Shown in pieces: positions 56,101-64,000 of a DNA stretch of 64,000 bases. Position 1 is the first letter of the stretch. Each line of letters opens with the position of its first letter. The position numbers and the translations under genes are program-made. Under the pieces are notes generated by a model that made no database searches, was not told the DNA's origin, and worked only from the letters and a program-made list of their open reading frames with translations. Source of the stretch: Otis tarda (Eukaryota > Chordata > Aves > Otidiformes > Otididae); assembly GCA_026413225.1 (NCBI GenBank), contig CM048553.1, forward strand, positions 18,910,501 to 18,974,500, read 5' to 3'.

Positions 56101-57808
56101 AGTTTGCCAAGAGCTGCATTTGGCACATGGGGTTACAGAAGGACAGATGAGCTGCAGTCAGAGGAGCAGCATAAATGGGGAAGAATACGCACTTATACAT
56201 AACGTGCCAGGGTAGAGACCCCAAGCCAGAGTCTTGAAATTAGATGGGGACCATGATGGCCAGCATGTAGGCAGCACTGCTGGGAACTGCTTTTAAAAGA
56301 TACATTTGCTATAGGAACATATTCATCCTAAACTGAAAATGTAAATACATGAGTGCTGTATCACAGGCACAGGTCACCTGGCTGACACAACTGTTTGCTT
56401 CAAATACCTTCTGCCATCTCTTCATTACCAGCAAACTGAGCACAGGACCTTGTCACAGCACCTTCAGTCTTGGACACGTATTCTTCACCCTGACGTTTAC
56501 CTCACCCTTCTGCTCCCTTGCCCTCTGACTGGTTCACAATTCAATTTCCTTTAGTTAAGGAAGTGAAGGCAAAATGTGTTCTGAGTTCTCATCTGTATTA
56601 TCATTATTCTGTTCTAAAATTAATCAGTAAATCAAAGGAAATTGACATAGTACCATTCCTGTATTCAAAACTACCCAGTTCATAATAGCAGTAGATGCAG
56701 CCTTACAATACTAAACATGTGATGTCACTTTCCAGGCAAGGAGGACTGGCAGAGTATCAAAGCTTTTCCTGCTCTCCACTTTGTCTTACAAGAAATTGCT
56801 TTATCTCCTTTTACATCTTCTGAGACAATATGCAGTGCTCTTCAGGTTCCAATCAAGTGAAGGGCTGAAGACTTGTACAGCTGCATAAGCTTATTTTCAC
56901 AGTGTTTGAGATTAATGGCATATATTTACATTTGCAGCATGACAGCATGTGTCAATAGAACGTTTTGTTTGACTCTTCATTGTTCTTATTGTTTCTTGCA
57001 CATTTTGAGGTGTTAGTGTGTGTTAGGGACGTAGTGGTAAAATGTGAGTGTAAGTAAGGCACAAAAAACCTTTGCAGCAATGTCGAAATATCTTTTTTCC
57101 TTGCTCCTCAAGTTGGCTATTCTTATGGATTCTGTAAATACAGGACTCAAACTCTGGCTTAACGCATATCTAGTGATCCCCAGCTACATTTGGGTTTCCT
57201 GACATCAAAGTTGTTTATGCAGGAACTTAAAAACTGTCTCAACTGTAAACAGTACGGAGCAGGAACATGGCTCTTCCAACATATTTATACAGCACATAGC
57301 ATAGCAGTGTCCAAACTGTAATCACAGCCTTCATATGATTGTAATATAAACATTGCTTTAACGTCTAGAGTCATTAAACAGAGCTAGAAATGAAGTTATT
57401 TCTCAATAGCTGAGCTGCTGCTAGTTAAACTGAGCTAATTCTCATACCTCTAGGACTATGCAAGTGGCATATGCTAGAGTAGAATATACTTTTGCATCTG
57501 TAATACTTGGGTCTTCTCTTTCCTAGAACTCTGCTACTGAGAATCACTCTACTACAGAAGGCAAACGAGACTGAGAGAAAGAGACCAAGCAAGGAAAAGG
57601 ACATTTGCTGACAACCCACTTTCCCAGCATTACCCAGATAAGCATACCTGTAGCTGCTTCATCTGATGCAGCTGCAGCCGCAGATCTGACACGTTGCGTT
57701 TCATACCATGTAGGCTGACTTGCATCGATGGGGCTCCAGCGATGTGAGGGATGACAGCTGACTCCACAGTTGCCACCGCGTTCTTTCCCCCAGACATGTT
57801 AGCAGCGC
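22611..57808 (-). CDS. KIAA1217: KIAA1217 (sickle tail protein homolog, SKT), C-terminal 12 exons
   Basis: SKT is a large cytoplasmic coiled-coil protein related to SRCIN1/p140Cap. Mouse Skt is linked to notochord and intervertebral-disc development (established knowledge). Seen here on the minus strand, in transcript order: 57808-57648, 51119-50944, 44036-43906, 43666-43519, 41839-41338, 40612-40432, 34818-34664, 34081-33935, 30196-30077, 26129-24444, 23963-23841 and 23105-22611. Every phase joins correctly, giving about 1,340 residues against roughly 1,940 for the longest mammalian isoform. Upstream exons are outside the window. The layout is coiled-coil region, Gln/Pro/Ser-rich segment, [15 protein letters not shown]ro-rich motif, acidic runs, a conserved [16 protein letters not shown] segment, the basic [16 protein letters not shown] block and a Ser/Pro-rich C-terminus. 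Synteny with ARHGAP21 supports orthology. Confidence 0.95.
23106..23840 (-). other. KIAA1217: KIAA1217 last intron
   Basis: About 735 bp, containing an A-rich/(CAA)n simple repeat at 23557-23627. No other feature. Confidence 0.8.
23557..23627. repeat. A-rich / (CAA)n simple repeat
   Basis: AAAACAAAAAC-type sequence passing into five CAA units. Possibly the decayed tail of a retroelement, but no body is recognisable. Confidence 0.85.
23841..23963 (-). CDS. KIAA1217: KIAA1217 penultimate exon
   Basis: 41 whole codons between TTTCCGCAG and donor GTAGTT. It reads [20 protein letters not shown] and ends [10 protein letters not shown], joining in phase to ANGSAKK of the last exon, as in mammals. 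Confidence 0.93.
24057..24084. repeat. A28 homopolymer
   Basis: 28 consecutive A on the plus strand, a T28 tract in the KIAA1217 transcript orientation, about 95 bp upstream of the 23963 acceptor. Length is likely unreliable in assembly. Confidence 0.9.
24444..26129 (-). CDS. KIAA1217: KIAA1217 large exon: acidic and basic conserved blocks
   Basis: 562 whole codons, acceptor CCCCCTTAG, donor GTACCT (a weak donor, but the next exon continues the family sequence in phase). The N-terminal third is poorly conserved ([13 protein letters not shown]). Then come [60 protein letters not shown], a Glu run, [40 protein letters not shown] and [20 protein letters not shown]. The last string is a probable short coiled coil. 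No internal stops. Confidence 0.95.
26130..30076 (-). other. KIAA1217: KIAA1217 intron, about 3.9 kb
   Basis: Contains the CR1 element at 27520-28100. Mammalian KIAA1217 has, as I recall, a small exon (NLEFFHEDVRKSD...) between the exons flanking this intron. I could not find a counterpart here. Confidence 0.7.
27520..28100 (-). mobile_element. CR1 LINE, 5'-truncated, with open ORF2 C-terminus
   Basis: The 3' end is at 27520 (minus-strand ATTCTATGATTCTGTGATTC pattern). The element extends about 580 bp to about 28100. A minus-strand frame of about 159 codons (28094-27615) is free of stops and encodes the C-terminal part of the CR1 ORF2 protein: [72 protein letters not shown] and [13 protein letters not shown]. 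It ends in SNLI followed by a stop, then the 3' UTR. It is the least decayed repeat in the window, so a relatively recent insertion. The endonuclease and most of the reverse transcriptase are missing, so it cannot move by itself. Confidence 0.93.
30077..30196 (-). CDS. KIAA1217: KIAA1217 exon ([17 protein letters not shown])
   Basis: 40 whole codons between acceptor TTATTTCCTAG and donor GTAACA. It begins [20 protein letters not shown] and ends HHKEKK. It is short and embedded in a long intronic region, and is supported by strong similarity to the mammalian exon following MAELQ. Confidence 0.92.
30197..33934 (-). other. KIAA1217: KIAA1217 intron, about 3.7 kb
   Basis: Contains a degraded LINE reverse-transcriptase fragment at 32370-32835. 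A short direct repeat of AAGGTACCTCC lies near 31949-31974. No exon or RNA gene recognised elsewhere. Confidence 0.7.
32370..32835 (-). mobile_element. Ancient CR1/L3-like LINE fragment (reverse-transcriptase region)
   Basis: The plus strand resembles the antisense of the old CR1/L3 RT region: TTGATGAAAATA..GGTCTCTGTGGGACC near 32383-32432 and CACTAATAAGCCTGTAACTC near 32770-32789, whose complement is a decayed PGNYRPVSL-type RT motif. Many indels and stops. Identified by recalled consensus, so the boundaries are approximate. Confidence 0.6.
33935..34081 (-). CDS. KIAA1217: KIAA1217 exon: acidic run before MAELQ
   Basis: 49 whole codons between CGTTGTAG and GTAGGT. It reads [20 protein letters not shown] and ends [16 protein letters not shown]. 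The acidic [15 protein letters not shown] end matches the mammalian protein; the first half is variable. Confidence 0.92.
34082..34663 (-). other. KIAA1217: KIAA1217 short intron
   Basis: About 580 bp, no repeat or other feature seen. Confidence 0.75.
34664..34818 (-). CDS. KIAA1217: KIAA1217 exon: proline-rich [13 protein letters not shown] motif
   Basis: 155 nt from acceptor TACTTGCAG to a less common donor GTTTGC. It carries [20 protein letters not shown], a Pro-rich segment with an adjacent basic pair that could bind SH3- or EVH1-type domains (inference), then [18 protein letters not shown]. Phase 1 in, 0 out. Confidence 0.92.
38225..38650 (+). mobile_element. Ancient CR1/L3-like LINE fragment
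   Basis: GCAGCTCTGGTGTCCACAGC near 38242 matches the CR1 'LEYC-Q-W-P' region. TTAGAACTATGGGGAACTCA near 38465 and AAAACAGATGAAGGAATG with TGGGGAGTGAGCTCCTGGAG near 38510-38560 match the later L3 region. Heavily decayed; boundaries approximate. Confidence 0.6.
38860..39450 (-). mobile_element. Ancient CR1/L3-like LINE 3' part, antisense
   Basis: The plus strand follows the antisense L3/CR1 consensus for about 590 bp: AGGATTGGAAGGACGCCCCA at the 3' end, then AGGTTTTTCCCTAATACCTA, CTTCCTCATGCTAAACAAAA, ATTTGTTCAGTCTTCCTTGA and ATTACGATGTTTGCCTTTTT. Low but continuous similarity, much older than the CR1 at 27520. Confidence 0.7.
39615..40170 (-). mobile_element. Second ancient CR1/L3-like LINE 3' part, antisense
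   Basis: Directly follows the previous fossil and again starts at a LINE 3' end: GGATCATTAAGATCAAATAG, then CAGTGATCAGTTACTCCAAA, TAGCTTCCAATTGCTGGAAC and TGAACACAGTATCCCAGATA, in the order of the antisense CR1 consensus. A separate insertion in the same orientation. Confidence 0.65.
40432..40612 (-). CDS. KIAA1217: KIAA1217 exon ([18 protein letters not shown])
   Basis: 60 codons plus one base, acceptor TTTTTTGTCTAG, donor GTAAGG. It reads [20 protein letters not shown], then [20 protein letters not shown], a strongly conserved helical segment shared with SRCIN1-type proteins. Confidence 0.94.
40613..41337 (-). other. KIAA1217: KIAA1217 intron, about 0.7 kb
   Basis: AT-rich with a T16 run (41109-41124). 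No other feature. Confidence 0.75.
41338..41839 (-). CDS. KIAA1217: KIAA1217 exon: Gln/Ser/Pro-rich segment
   Basis: 167 codons after one completing base. It starts [20 protein letters not shown] and ends [20 protein letters not shown] followed by IE. The middle holds imperfect repeats around VVIHQSQHS and [10 protein letters not shown]. The acceptor is GGGCAG at 41840-41845. A closer CAG downstream is rejected because the preceding exon (MLRR) needs the A that starts this exon. Confidence 0.93.
41840..43518 (-). other. KIAA1217: KIAA1217 intron, about 1.7 kb
   Basis: No repeat, exon or RNA gene recognised. Confidence 0.7.
43519..43666 (-). CDS. KIAA1217: KIAA1217 exon: conserved helical region
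   Basis: 148 nt, acceptor GTTTTTACAG, donor GTGATG. It reads [20 protein letters not shown], then [20 protein letters not shown] and TDILTMLRR. This lies in the region shared with SRCIN1/p140Cap (AIP3/Bud6-like). Phase 1 in, phase 2 out. Confidence 0.95.
43906..44036 (-). CDS. KIAA1217: KIAA1217 exon ([13 protein letters not shown])
   Basis: 131 nt between TTTTGCCAG and GTATGT. It reads [20 protein letters not shown], then [20 protein letters not shown] and TLK. With the preceding exon it forms [17 protein letters not shown] across the junction, as in the family. Confidence 0.95.
46090..46322 (+). mobile_element. CR1 LINE 3' fragment
   Basis: Sense-strand tail. It encodes [20 protein letters not shown], then [15 protein letters not shown], followed by TTGGACTAGATGACCTTTAA and the terminal ATTCTATGATT at 46311-46321. 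Only the last 230 bp remain. Confidence 0.92.
46780..48180 (+). mobile_element. Long ancient CR1/L3-like LINE fossil
   Basis: About 1.4 kb in LINE order: an NKSPGPDGI-type RT motif (AATCACCCAGGCCAGATGGT at 46885), the region before the catalytic centre (CACAGGGACTAGTGTTAGGG with CTTTTCAACATATTATAAAT at 47412-47457), a spacer ending AAATGTAAAGTAATGCTCGT (47614), then TCATGGTGTGCCCACATTC (47824) and AAAAGCAACAGGATGACAAC (47920). Full of stops and indels. Classified from recalled L3/CR1 consensus; ends approximate. Confidence 0.7.
50944..51119 (-). CDS. KIAA1217: KIAA1217 exon: coiled coil
   Basis: 58 codons plus two bases. It reads [20 protein letters not shown], then [20 protein letters not shown] and [18 protein letters not shown], a heptad-rich coiled coil. 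The acceptor is taken at 51120-51121 (TTTCTTTTGTGCAACAG), because the previous exon ends MKQLQ and the family reads QLQLQNQE. The open frame runs further upstream but is intronic. Confidence 0.95.
51120..57647 (-). other. KIAA1217: KIAA1217 intron, about 6.5 kb
   Basis: Mostly plain AT-rich sequence with poly-A runs (for example 52260-52286). A 61-codon minus-strand frame at 51684-51499 looks protein-like but is unidentified. No repeat family recognised. Confidence 0.65.
57648..57808 (-). CDS. KIAA1217: KIAA1217 exon: first in this window
   Basis: Two completing bases plus 53 codons, acceptor GCTTGTTGCAG, donor GTATGC. It reads [20 protein letters not shown], then a linker and [14 protein letters not shown], the start of the coiled coil. 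It joins in phase 0 to LQNQEML. An in-frame ATG (MSGGKN) is internal, not necessarily a start. Confidence 0.92.
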
Positions 57809-58392
57809 CTGCAACAAGCAGCAGCACAGGTTGAGCTCACCAGTAGAGAAGGTGCAAGCATGATCCTTCTTCTGCCCACTGAATGCACACATATTCCACA
57901 CAGGCGGACAAGGAAAATTGCATCTGCCAATGCTCAGAATTAACAGGAGGCTAGCACCTCCTTATTCAATATATTTTGAGGGAAGAGTGTACAATATCAG
58001 AGTGCATCTGGAACCTCAGTCATATCAAAGCACTGCATTACCACAAGACTGCTTCCTACCACATGTAGTGGAGACAGGATAATAAGCTATAAGTGCAGAT
58101 TCTGAGGAACAGCAGCAAATCAAATTGGTGCTTAAAGTAGCTTTGCGACTGTCCTCCCAGGAGCCATCTGAGATCAAGATGATGCAAATTCACAGGACTC
58201 ATGAACTGCGTATTTGTTGATTAATTATCACTCAAGAGAAATTCAGTCAAACTGCCAAGTGTGAACAAAAGGTTTCTATAGGGAATCCTGCTTTACTGCT
58301 TAAAGTACAATTGCATTATTTCTATCAGGTGTCTCCAACAAGTAACATACAAAATCAGGAGAAGAGAAACAAAATAATGGTGTGGCAGAGAA

Positions 58393-58430
58393 CTGCTCTC
58401 CAGCCACGTTGCTGCTCTCCAGCCATGTTG
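58393..58430. repeat. 19-bp tandem duplication
   Basis: Two adjacent copies of CTGCTCTCCAGCCAYGTTG (58393-58411, 58412-58430), differing by one C/T. Confidence 0.9.
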
Positions 58431-61400
58431 CATCCACCCACTCCCCTTCAGTCTGTCATTTATGCAAGACTGTGTTTACAAGGGAATAACGCAAGGAAGT
58501 GAGCTGAGCCACACTCTGAGAATAATCGTCAGTGTCCTCACAAGACTTTCTTTGTTAAATAACACTGTTCCTCTACACAGCACTAATGTCAAGCTTGTCC
58601 TTTTAGTCTTAAGTACCTGGGAAGAAGCTTTATTTACAGGGTACAAACAAATTCCAGCTCATCAGCTAACAGTCATGTTACAGCTTCTTCTGGCAATTCT
58701 GACTTACACACCCATATTCTTCAAATTTTCTTTCTAATGTGTTCCTTCCCCTCCTCACTGCCAACAGGCAAAATGACCAGCTGTCAGTAGGGCACATTCA
58801 ATTTTCTAAGTCCAGCACTCTGTAGCCCTGCATACTCTTCTAATCACAGTGCCAGATCCACCTTGTCCCTTGGGCTCAGATAGCTCAGATGGCTGCTGCT
58901 CCCTGAACTACTGCATTATGTCATTCCCCACTTAATTTTCTTCCTTCTGTATAAATAAAACAAAAATTCTGAGGAAACAGAAAATAACTCATCAATGTAT
59001 CTGCACAGGGACTTTGGTCATAATTTGTTCCCACTAGCACACATTCTATCAAGTCCAATGAAATCAAGCGGAAACTAGCGTTGCATGCTTTTCTTTGCCC
59101 GTTGAAGGCAAATTTTCAGTGTACCAAAGGGCATGGCATGGTTTTATGGCCGGAACACAAGAGCATTAAGTTTTATCCCCACCCTCTCATCTCCAGTAGT
59201 TTTTGCAATTAGTAAAGCCTCCAAATGTGCCTGACCAAGTACAGCTCAGCATAACAACAAATTGTTATTCCTTTGCCAACGGTGTGGATACCTCAAACGC
59301 AGCCTTTGCAAAATTCATCCGGGATAAGCATTTTTAAAGGATGGAAATTACATCACATTATTTTTATTTTAAAATAAGCTAAAAAGTTTCAGAAGAATCA
59401 TATTTCTTGCTTCATCTACATTTGCAATTCCTGTCAGTAAAGAACCAGGCCCCTCCAGCTGCAGCCATGCTATATCGGGTGTGCCATGCCATAGGCTTCC
59501 GGAGACATTCTCAAACAAAAAGCTGTTCTAGCCTGGTGCTGGCCGTTGTAATGCTATACCTTACCTAAACGTGCTCAGCTAGATCTGCTCGGTGCTTCAA
59601 CAATGGCACTTTTCATTTCACCTCTGAGCAAGCTGCTGCACATTTTTGCTATGCTCCAGTATGATTCAATGCTCTCTTGACTTTCAAAGAGCTGTTTAAC
59701 AGAAAGCAACACTCAAGAAATAAACAGTCCTTGTTCACTGACATTCTGTATCCACTCTATGCTTCAGTCTAATATATGCTAATACTTATCTGTCTACATG
59801 TACGCTGCAGTTTTTCCTACAGTCAAGCATCTATTTCCCTCCCACATGCACTATTTTTTGCTTTTTTTTTTTTAAGAAAAGTGCATTTAGTTCACAAGCC
59901 CTACAGACAGAAACCACCAGAGAGTCTGAAAAATGTGGATAAGCCTCCAAAAGTTCTGACCCCTAGCCACAAATCTGGACTATTTTTGAAAGCACATCTA
60001 CCTTTCTGCTATTCTTTGCCTCAAGAAAAGCTCCAAAACCTCAGCCCCCAACCCTGTGATGATGCAGCCAAGGCATGAATCAGACCCCGTCAGTCTCTCC
60101 CCCAATGCTGGACCCCAGTCAATTCACATATTTTCTCAGGAAGGGGTGTCTGCTTTCCTTTTAGTGTAGATGGACTGTGATCTGCTTCTGTAAACAATAA
60201 ATGTCTCCCACTTCCTAGAAAGTGGCCCTCCTCCTCCTCTGCTGCCTCAGCCACCTCTTCTCCCCATTAGGGACTCTCCGCTGCCACGCTGTCCCTGTTC
60301 CACAGTGTGCTCGGAGCCTGTGAAGCACAACATGGGACTCCAAGGGTGCGAAACACAACCACAGACACTGAGTGAGCGTGGGAGAGCAGTAAGGATCAGT
60401 GACTTGTTTATCTGAGATACGTATCTTCATCAAAATGGAATAAAAGGGCAGCTGAATGAGGGGCTCCTTCATCTAGGGAGTATAGCTTGCTTTTGGAAAT
60501 AATCCCAGGCTGTAGCTTCGTGATGAGATGTAGGGCCAGATGGATCGAAGGGAAAGAAACAGCATTGACTTTCAGCTTTTTAAATAAACCCTTGCTGGAG
60601 CAAGGAAATGGGGTCTGAATGCAAAAACCCTCCATAATTCCCTATACTCTGGACAAAGAACAAATGTTAACTTTTTTTTTTTTTTTACAAAGACTAATGA
60701 ACTAAGCTGCCATTTTTAAAGTACAAAGAGAACTGATGTGCAGAAAGGGGAAAGGTTTGTATTTGCCCAGGCTCAGGAAGGTAAGGAACACAGCTCCCGC
60801 TCTCTGACACTTGACCTTTGCTACGGTTGCAAAGACACCGTTCTCCTTTCATTTTCCAGATTTTATTTTTCTTTCTAAAATGTTAAGATTTTGTTTTGAA
60901 GCAGGCTATAAAAAAGACCATCAGAAGACACACAGAAATGTTTCTTAACAAATTACTCATCTCCTTACTAAAGAGCCACATTTTCAAGAGTCATCTGGGC
61001 AGAAACATGGCAGTTACTTAGTTCTCTTATCACCCAGTTAGAATCCACTAAACAAATAGACAAATGCAATGTTAAGGTTGCAATTCCACCATTAACAAGC
61101 TGTTACGACCAGGCACTAAAGCACCCTCAAAAGAGTAGGATTTTCTATGTGCGCAACTATATTTGTGCGCAACTTCACTCCATCGATCCAGAATGAATCC
61201 AGGATCATGTTTTACCTGCAAATGCTGACAGACTTCAAAGACTGGCATGATCTATCTTTGAATCTGAGACAAGCAAGCAGATATTGACTGATATTCTTAA
61301 TTTGCAGATCATCAAAGCAAGAGTCATGCATGTGAAAAAGACACACAGACACACACAGATGATAAGACAGTTCACAAAGAGTGAGGAACCAAATCCGAGC

Positions 61401-62717
61401 CCTACATGTGTAATACTCCTCCCTTCTGCCATCTCCCTCCCTTGGTTTGTACTGGTGGTGGTAGTGCAGAAAGACTCCTTGATCCCTTTTCAGGATATAC
61501 AGAAACGCCCTTCTTCCTCCTCCAACACAGCAGCAACTAGCAAAGAACTATTGCTTTTTTTTTTTGGTAATCTATGATACAATTAATCTCCATTTAATCA
61601 ATGAACCCAGGATTTAATCTATCAATCTCACCACTCAATTAACAAAATGTGACAGAAAAGAGAGTAGGTGAGCATTTCTCAGCCTATTTGTTGGTAATCT
61701 GAAGAATACTCTTTCTAGTATGGTTTGTTGTTAGAGTCACATGTTCCTAAGTGAAGAGTTCCTTGAGGCTATTCACTTTTGATGAACTGAAGAAGGTTAT
61801 ACAGATTCAGTCATGGGATTTCTCCTAATATTAGTAGAAGAGACATAGTCAGTTTGTGGAAGGTTACTGCTCTTTGAACCCACCCTCCATGAAAGAACTG
61901 AGCCTAAAGCAATAAAACATAAGAAATGCAGACAAGCATGATCATTACTGGCTCATTTTCCTGAGTGAAAAAGCATTTTTATTTAGGCTCTTCAATATTT
62001 GAGGCTAAAGAATCCGCTACAGACGGGCAAAGCAAAAACATGTTAAATACAAGAATTTGGTTTATATGAAATATCAGAGTAGTCACAATCTAGCTATATA
62101 AAGTTATCTAGGATTTAGAAAATACAGTTTCCTTCCCTTCCCAAGGGAGCTAGTTCTCTATTTTTTGCATTAAAGTCTCCCATCATTGGAACACATACTA
62201 TAAAATACAATGTTTGTTCAACATCGATGAGCCAATTTTATCCTGCACAGATGTTTTATTATTCAGGATGGGAAGCAATTCACATTTCTGCTTACTAGTG
62301 CTCTAGAAAGGACTGCTCCATCAACATTTTATACCACTTTTTCTTTTAAACAGACTTTGAAATTGCTAAAACCAGTATCTCACTGCACAGTTGTCAAGTG
62401 GAATTGTATACTAACAGTGTCGACTGTCTAAATGGCTATATTTAATAAGGATTGGGGTGAAATGAAGAACAAAACAGAGGTCAGCAGAAGTGTTTCTAGA
62501 TGTTGCTGGCCCATTTAAACCCAAGCATATTTACAAAAAGGAGAAATATTCTGTAGCATATTCTGGTAGATTGTCTAATTTTCAAGTAAGCAGGGACTGT
62601 ATTGACTTATTAGACCCTGTCATGCTCGATTTCAAAAGCAGGTGCAAAAGCAAAATATTCTATTATACAGGACTATTCTATTATACAGCAGTCTTGGATA
62701 ATAGCCAAGCCAACTGT

Positions 62718-62743
62718 ATACTACAGTTACAATACTGTAGTAT
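62718..62743. repeat. Perfect 10-bp inverted repeat (hairpin)
   Basis: ATACTACAGT at 62718-62727 pairs with ACTGTAGTAT at 62734-62743 across a 6-nt loop. Just upstream, TATTCTATTATACAG occurs twice (about 62656-62670 and 62674-62688). Confidence 0.85.
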
Positions 62744-63269
62744 AATGGGGGCAGCATCACACCTTGTGTCCCTTACCTGCTACAGTTTAATTTTGTGGCT
62801 GAGTCATGCTGGAAGGACAGGATTTAGGGATGCAGACGCTGGAGTTACAACTATAGAGCATGGATAGGGATCCTTGCAGACGGCTGGTTGCGTGGCTGCC
62901 CCACTGCCCTGTCCCCATCTCCTGAGTGATCAGAAGGGCATCTATTGCACAACCCGAATGCTGATGTCCTTACTCACATGCTGGATATGGGTATGGCTGT
63001 GTGACAAAGTTGATGTTTCTGTCACTACGTGACAGACGCTGATCTGGTCTTTTGACAGGAAACTACATGTGCCCTCCCCACTCTTAGACGTGCAGCTGCT
63101 ATATGTAATTTTGCCATTTCAGGTATATGCGTTCAGTCATACGACAAGGTAGCGAGAAGTGTTTGGGAACAACAGTGGCAGGAAGCAGCTGCTGGTCAGA
63201 TGCACCATGCTATTCTAGTGGGCATGACTTCCACACCAAGGAATCCCCACTTTCATTTTGTGTATGGCT

Positions 63270-63345
63270 GTTTAGGGCTCTTGAAAGGGACCTCTGGGGG
63301 GTCATCTTGTCCAAACTCCCACTCAATACAGGGCCCGCTTAGATC
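63270..63345 (-). mobile_element. CR1 remnant, antisense
   Basis: GAAAGGGACCTCTGGGGGGTCATCTTGTCCAAACTCCCACTC-type sequence follows the antisense CR1 3' consensus. Only about 75 bp are recognisable. Confidence 0.65.
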
Positions 63346-63363
63346 AGGATCTCCAACTCGGTG

Positions 63364-63375
63364 CCCCCCCCCCCC
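63364..63375. repeat. C12 homopolymer
   Basis: Twelve C in a row next to the CR1 remnant. Length is likely to be miscalled. Confidence 0.85.
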
Positions 63376-64000
63376 AGCACTTATCTGAATTATTACAAAG
63401 ACAGGGAAAGTGGAAAGGTCAAACAGCAATACAATATAAAGAGGAAAACAAGGCAACGTGTGTGCAGATTTTGATAGTTTCATAGGTGCTTTGTATGATT
63501 TGTATTTCCCCGGTGCATGTGGGAAATATCATAAATTCTCAGTGTATAATGACACTGAAATAAGGAAAAGTCTAAGAGCATTTTGCAGCTGTTTTGAAAA
63601 AAAAGATGGACTTTTCAATAAGTTGTCTGAAACTGATAAATTACAACTTATTTCTTCACAGCCCTAAGTATCACTCTCCCTATCCAGGGAGAAGGGAAGG
63701 GAAGAGTTGGAAGCGGACCAGAGAGTGGCTTGGGAGCAAAGCTCCAGCACCAGGACTTCAGCTCCCTCACTCTTGCATATGCTTGATAGTTTCCAGGTCA
63801 GGGTTGATTTCTGTTGATTCGGAGAACATACCGCAATTCCAGATAAACAGGAATCCTGAACGTGAACTAACAGCTCCAACAGAAAGGGTAGTTAAGAGCA
63901 TAACAGATTTGCTAATAAACGTGTGTGGTTTACTACCTGCTGGAGCACAGATCTCCCTGTGGGAACAGCATTACCAGGAAGTAGGGAACTGCCTTTATTT

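Larger units (their letters stand above)
57809..64000 (-). other. KIAA1217: KIAA1217 intron, 3' part, reaching the window edge
   Basis: About 6.2 kb without a recognisable exon. It contains a 19-bp tandem duplication (58393-58430), a duplication plus hairpin near 62655-62743, a CR1 remnant (63270-63345) and a C12 run (63364-63375). Confidence 0.65.

Noticed and set aside
62490-62867. 125-codon plus-strand frame near the right edge
   Set aside because: AT-rich intron sequence with no recognisable domain, splice context or family.
63458-63667. 69-codon plus-strand frame near the right edge
   Set aside because: Short, in an intron, no family recognised and no supporting signals.

Overview
The window is vertebrate nuclear DNA, most likely from a bird. 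It is AT-rich, has long introns with GT-AG splice sites, and carries many CR1 LINE fragments with the avian-type 3' end. It holds parts of two protein genes arranged tail to tail. No prokaryotic-type operon, CRISPR array, tRNA or rRNA was seen. Gene and repeat identities rest on recalled family sequences, not on a search.

1-17,190, + strand: the 3' part of ARHGAP21, a large Rho GTPase-activating protein. Seventeen coding exons (795-16,349) encode about 1,167 C-terminal residues: the PH domain, the complete RhoGAP domain with its arginine finger, and a long phospho-rich tail encoded by one big terminal exon. The PDZ-containing N-terminus lies upstream of the window. All exon phases agree except in the second PH exon (3,086-3,371), where one extra A in an A6 run breaks the frame. 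That is either an assembly error or a real lesion.

17,191-about 21,500: intergenic space between the two 3' ends, with one CR1 fragment, T-rich and TTTG simple repeats, and no convincing gene.

About 21,500-64,000, - strand: the 3' part of KIAA1217 (sickle tail, SKT), a relative of SRCIN1/p140Cap. Twelve coding exons (57,808 down to 22,611) keep frame throughout and encode about 1,340 C-terminal residues: coiled-coil exons, a Pro-rich segment, acidic runs and a conserved C-terminus. Upstream exons lie beyond 64,000. ARHGAP21 and KIAA1217 are also neighbours in mammals (human 10p12), so this is conserved synteny.

The introns hold the rest: one fairly young CR1 with an open reading frame for the ORF2 C-terminus (27,520-28,100), shorter CR1 tails, and several very old CR1/L3-like LINE fossils (32,370-32,835, 38,225-40,170, 46,780-48,180). 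There is also an unexplained GC-richer, coding-like block inside the last ARHGAP21 intron (12,740-13,990). I found no clear undescribed system. The items most worth checking are the PH-domain frameshift, the intronic coding-like block, and the apparent absence of one mammalian KIAA1217 exon.
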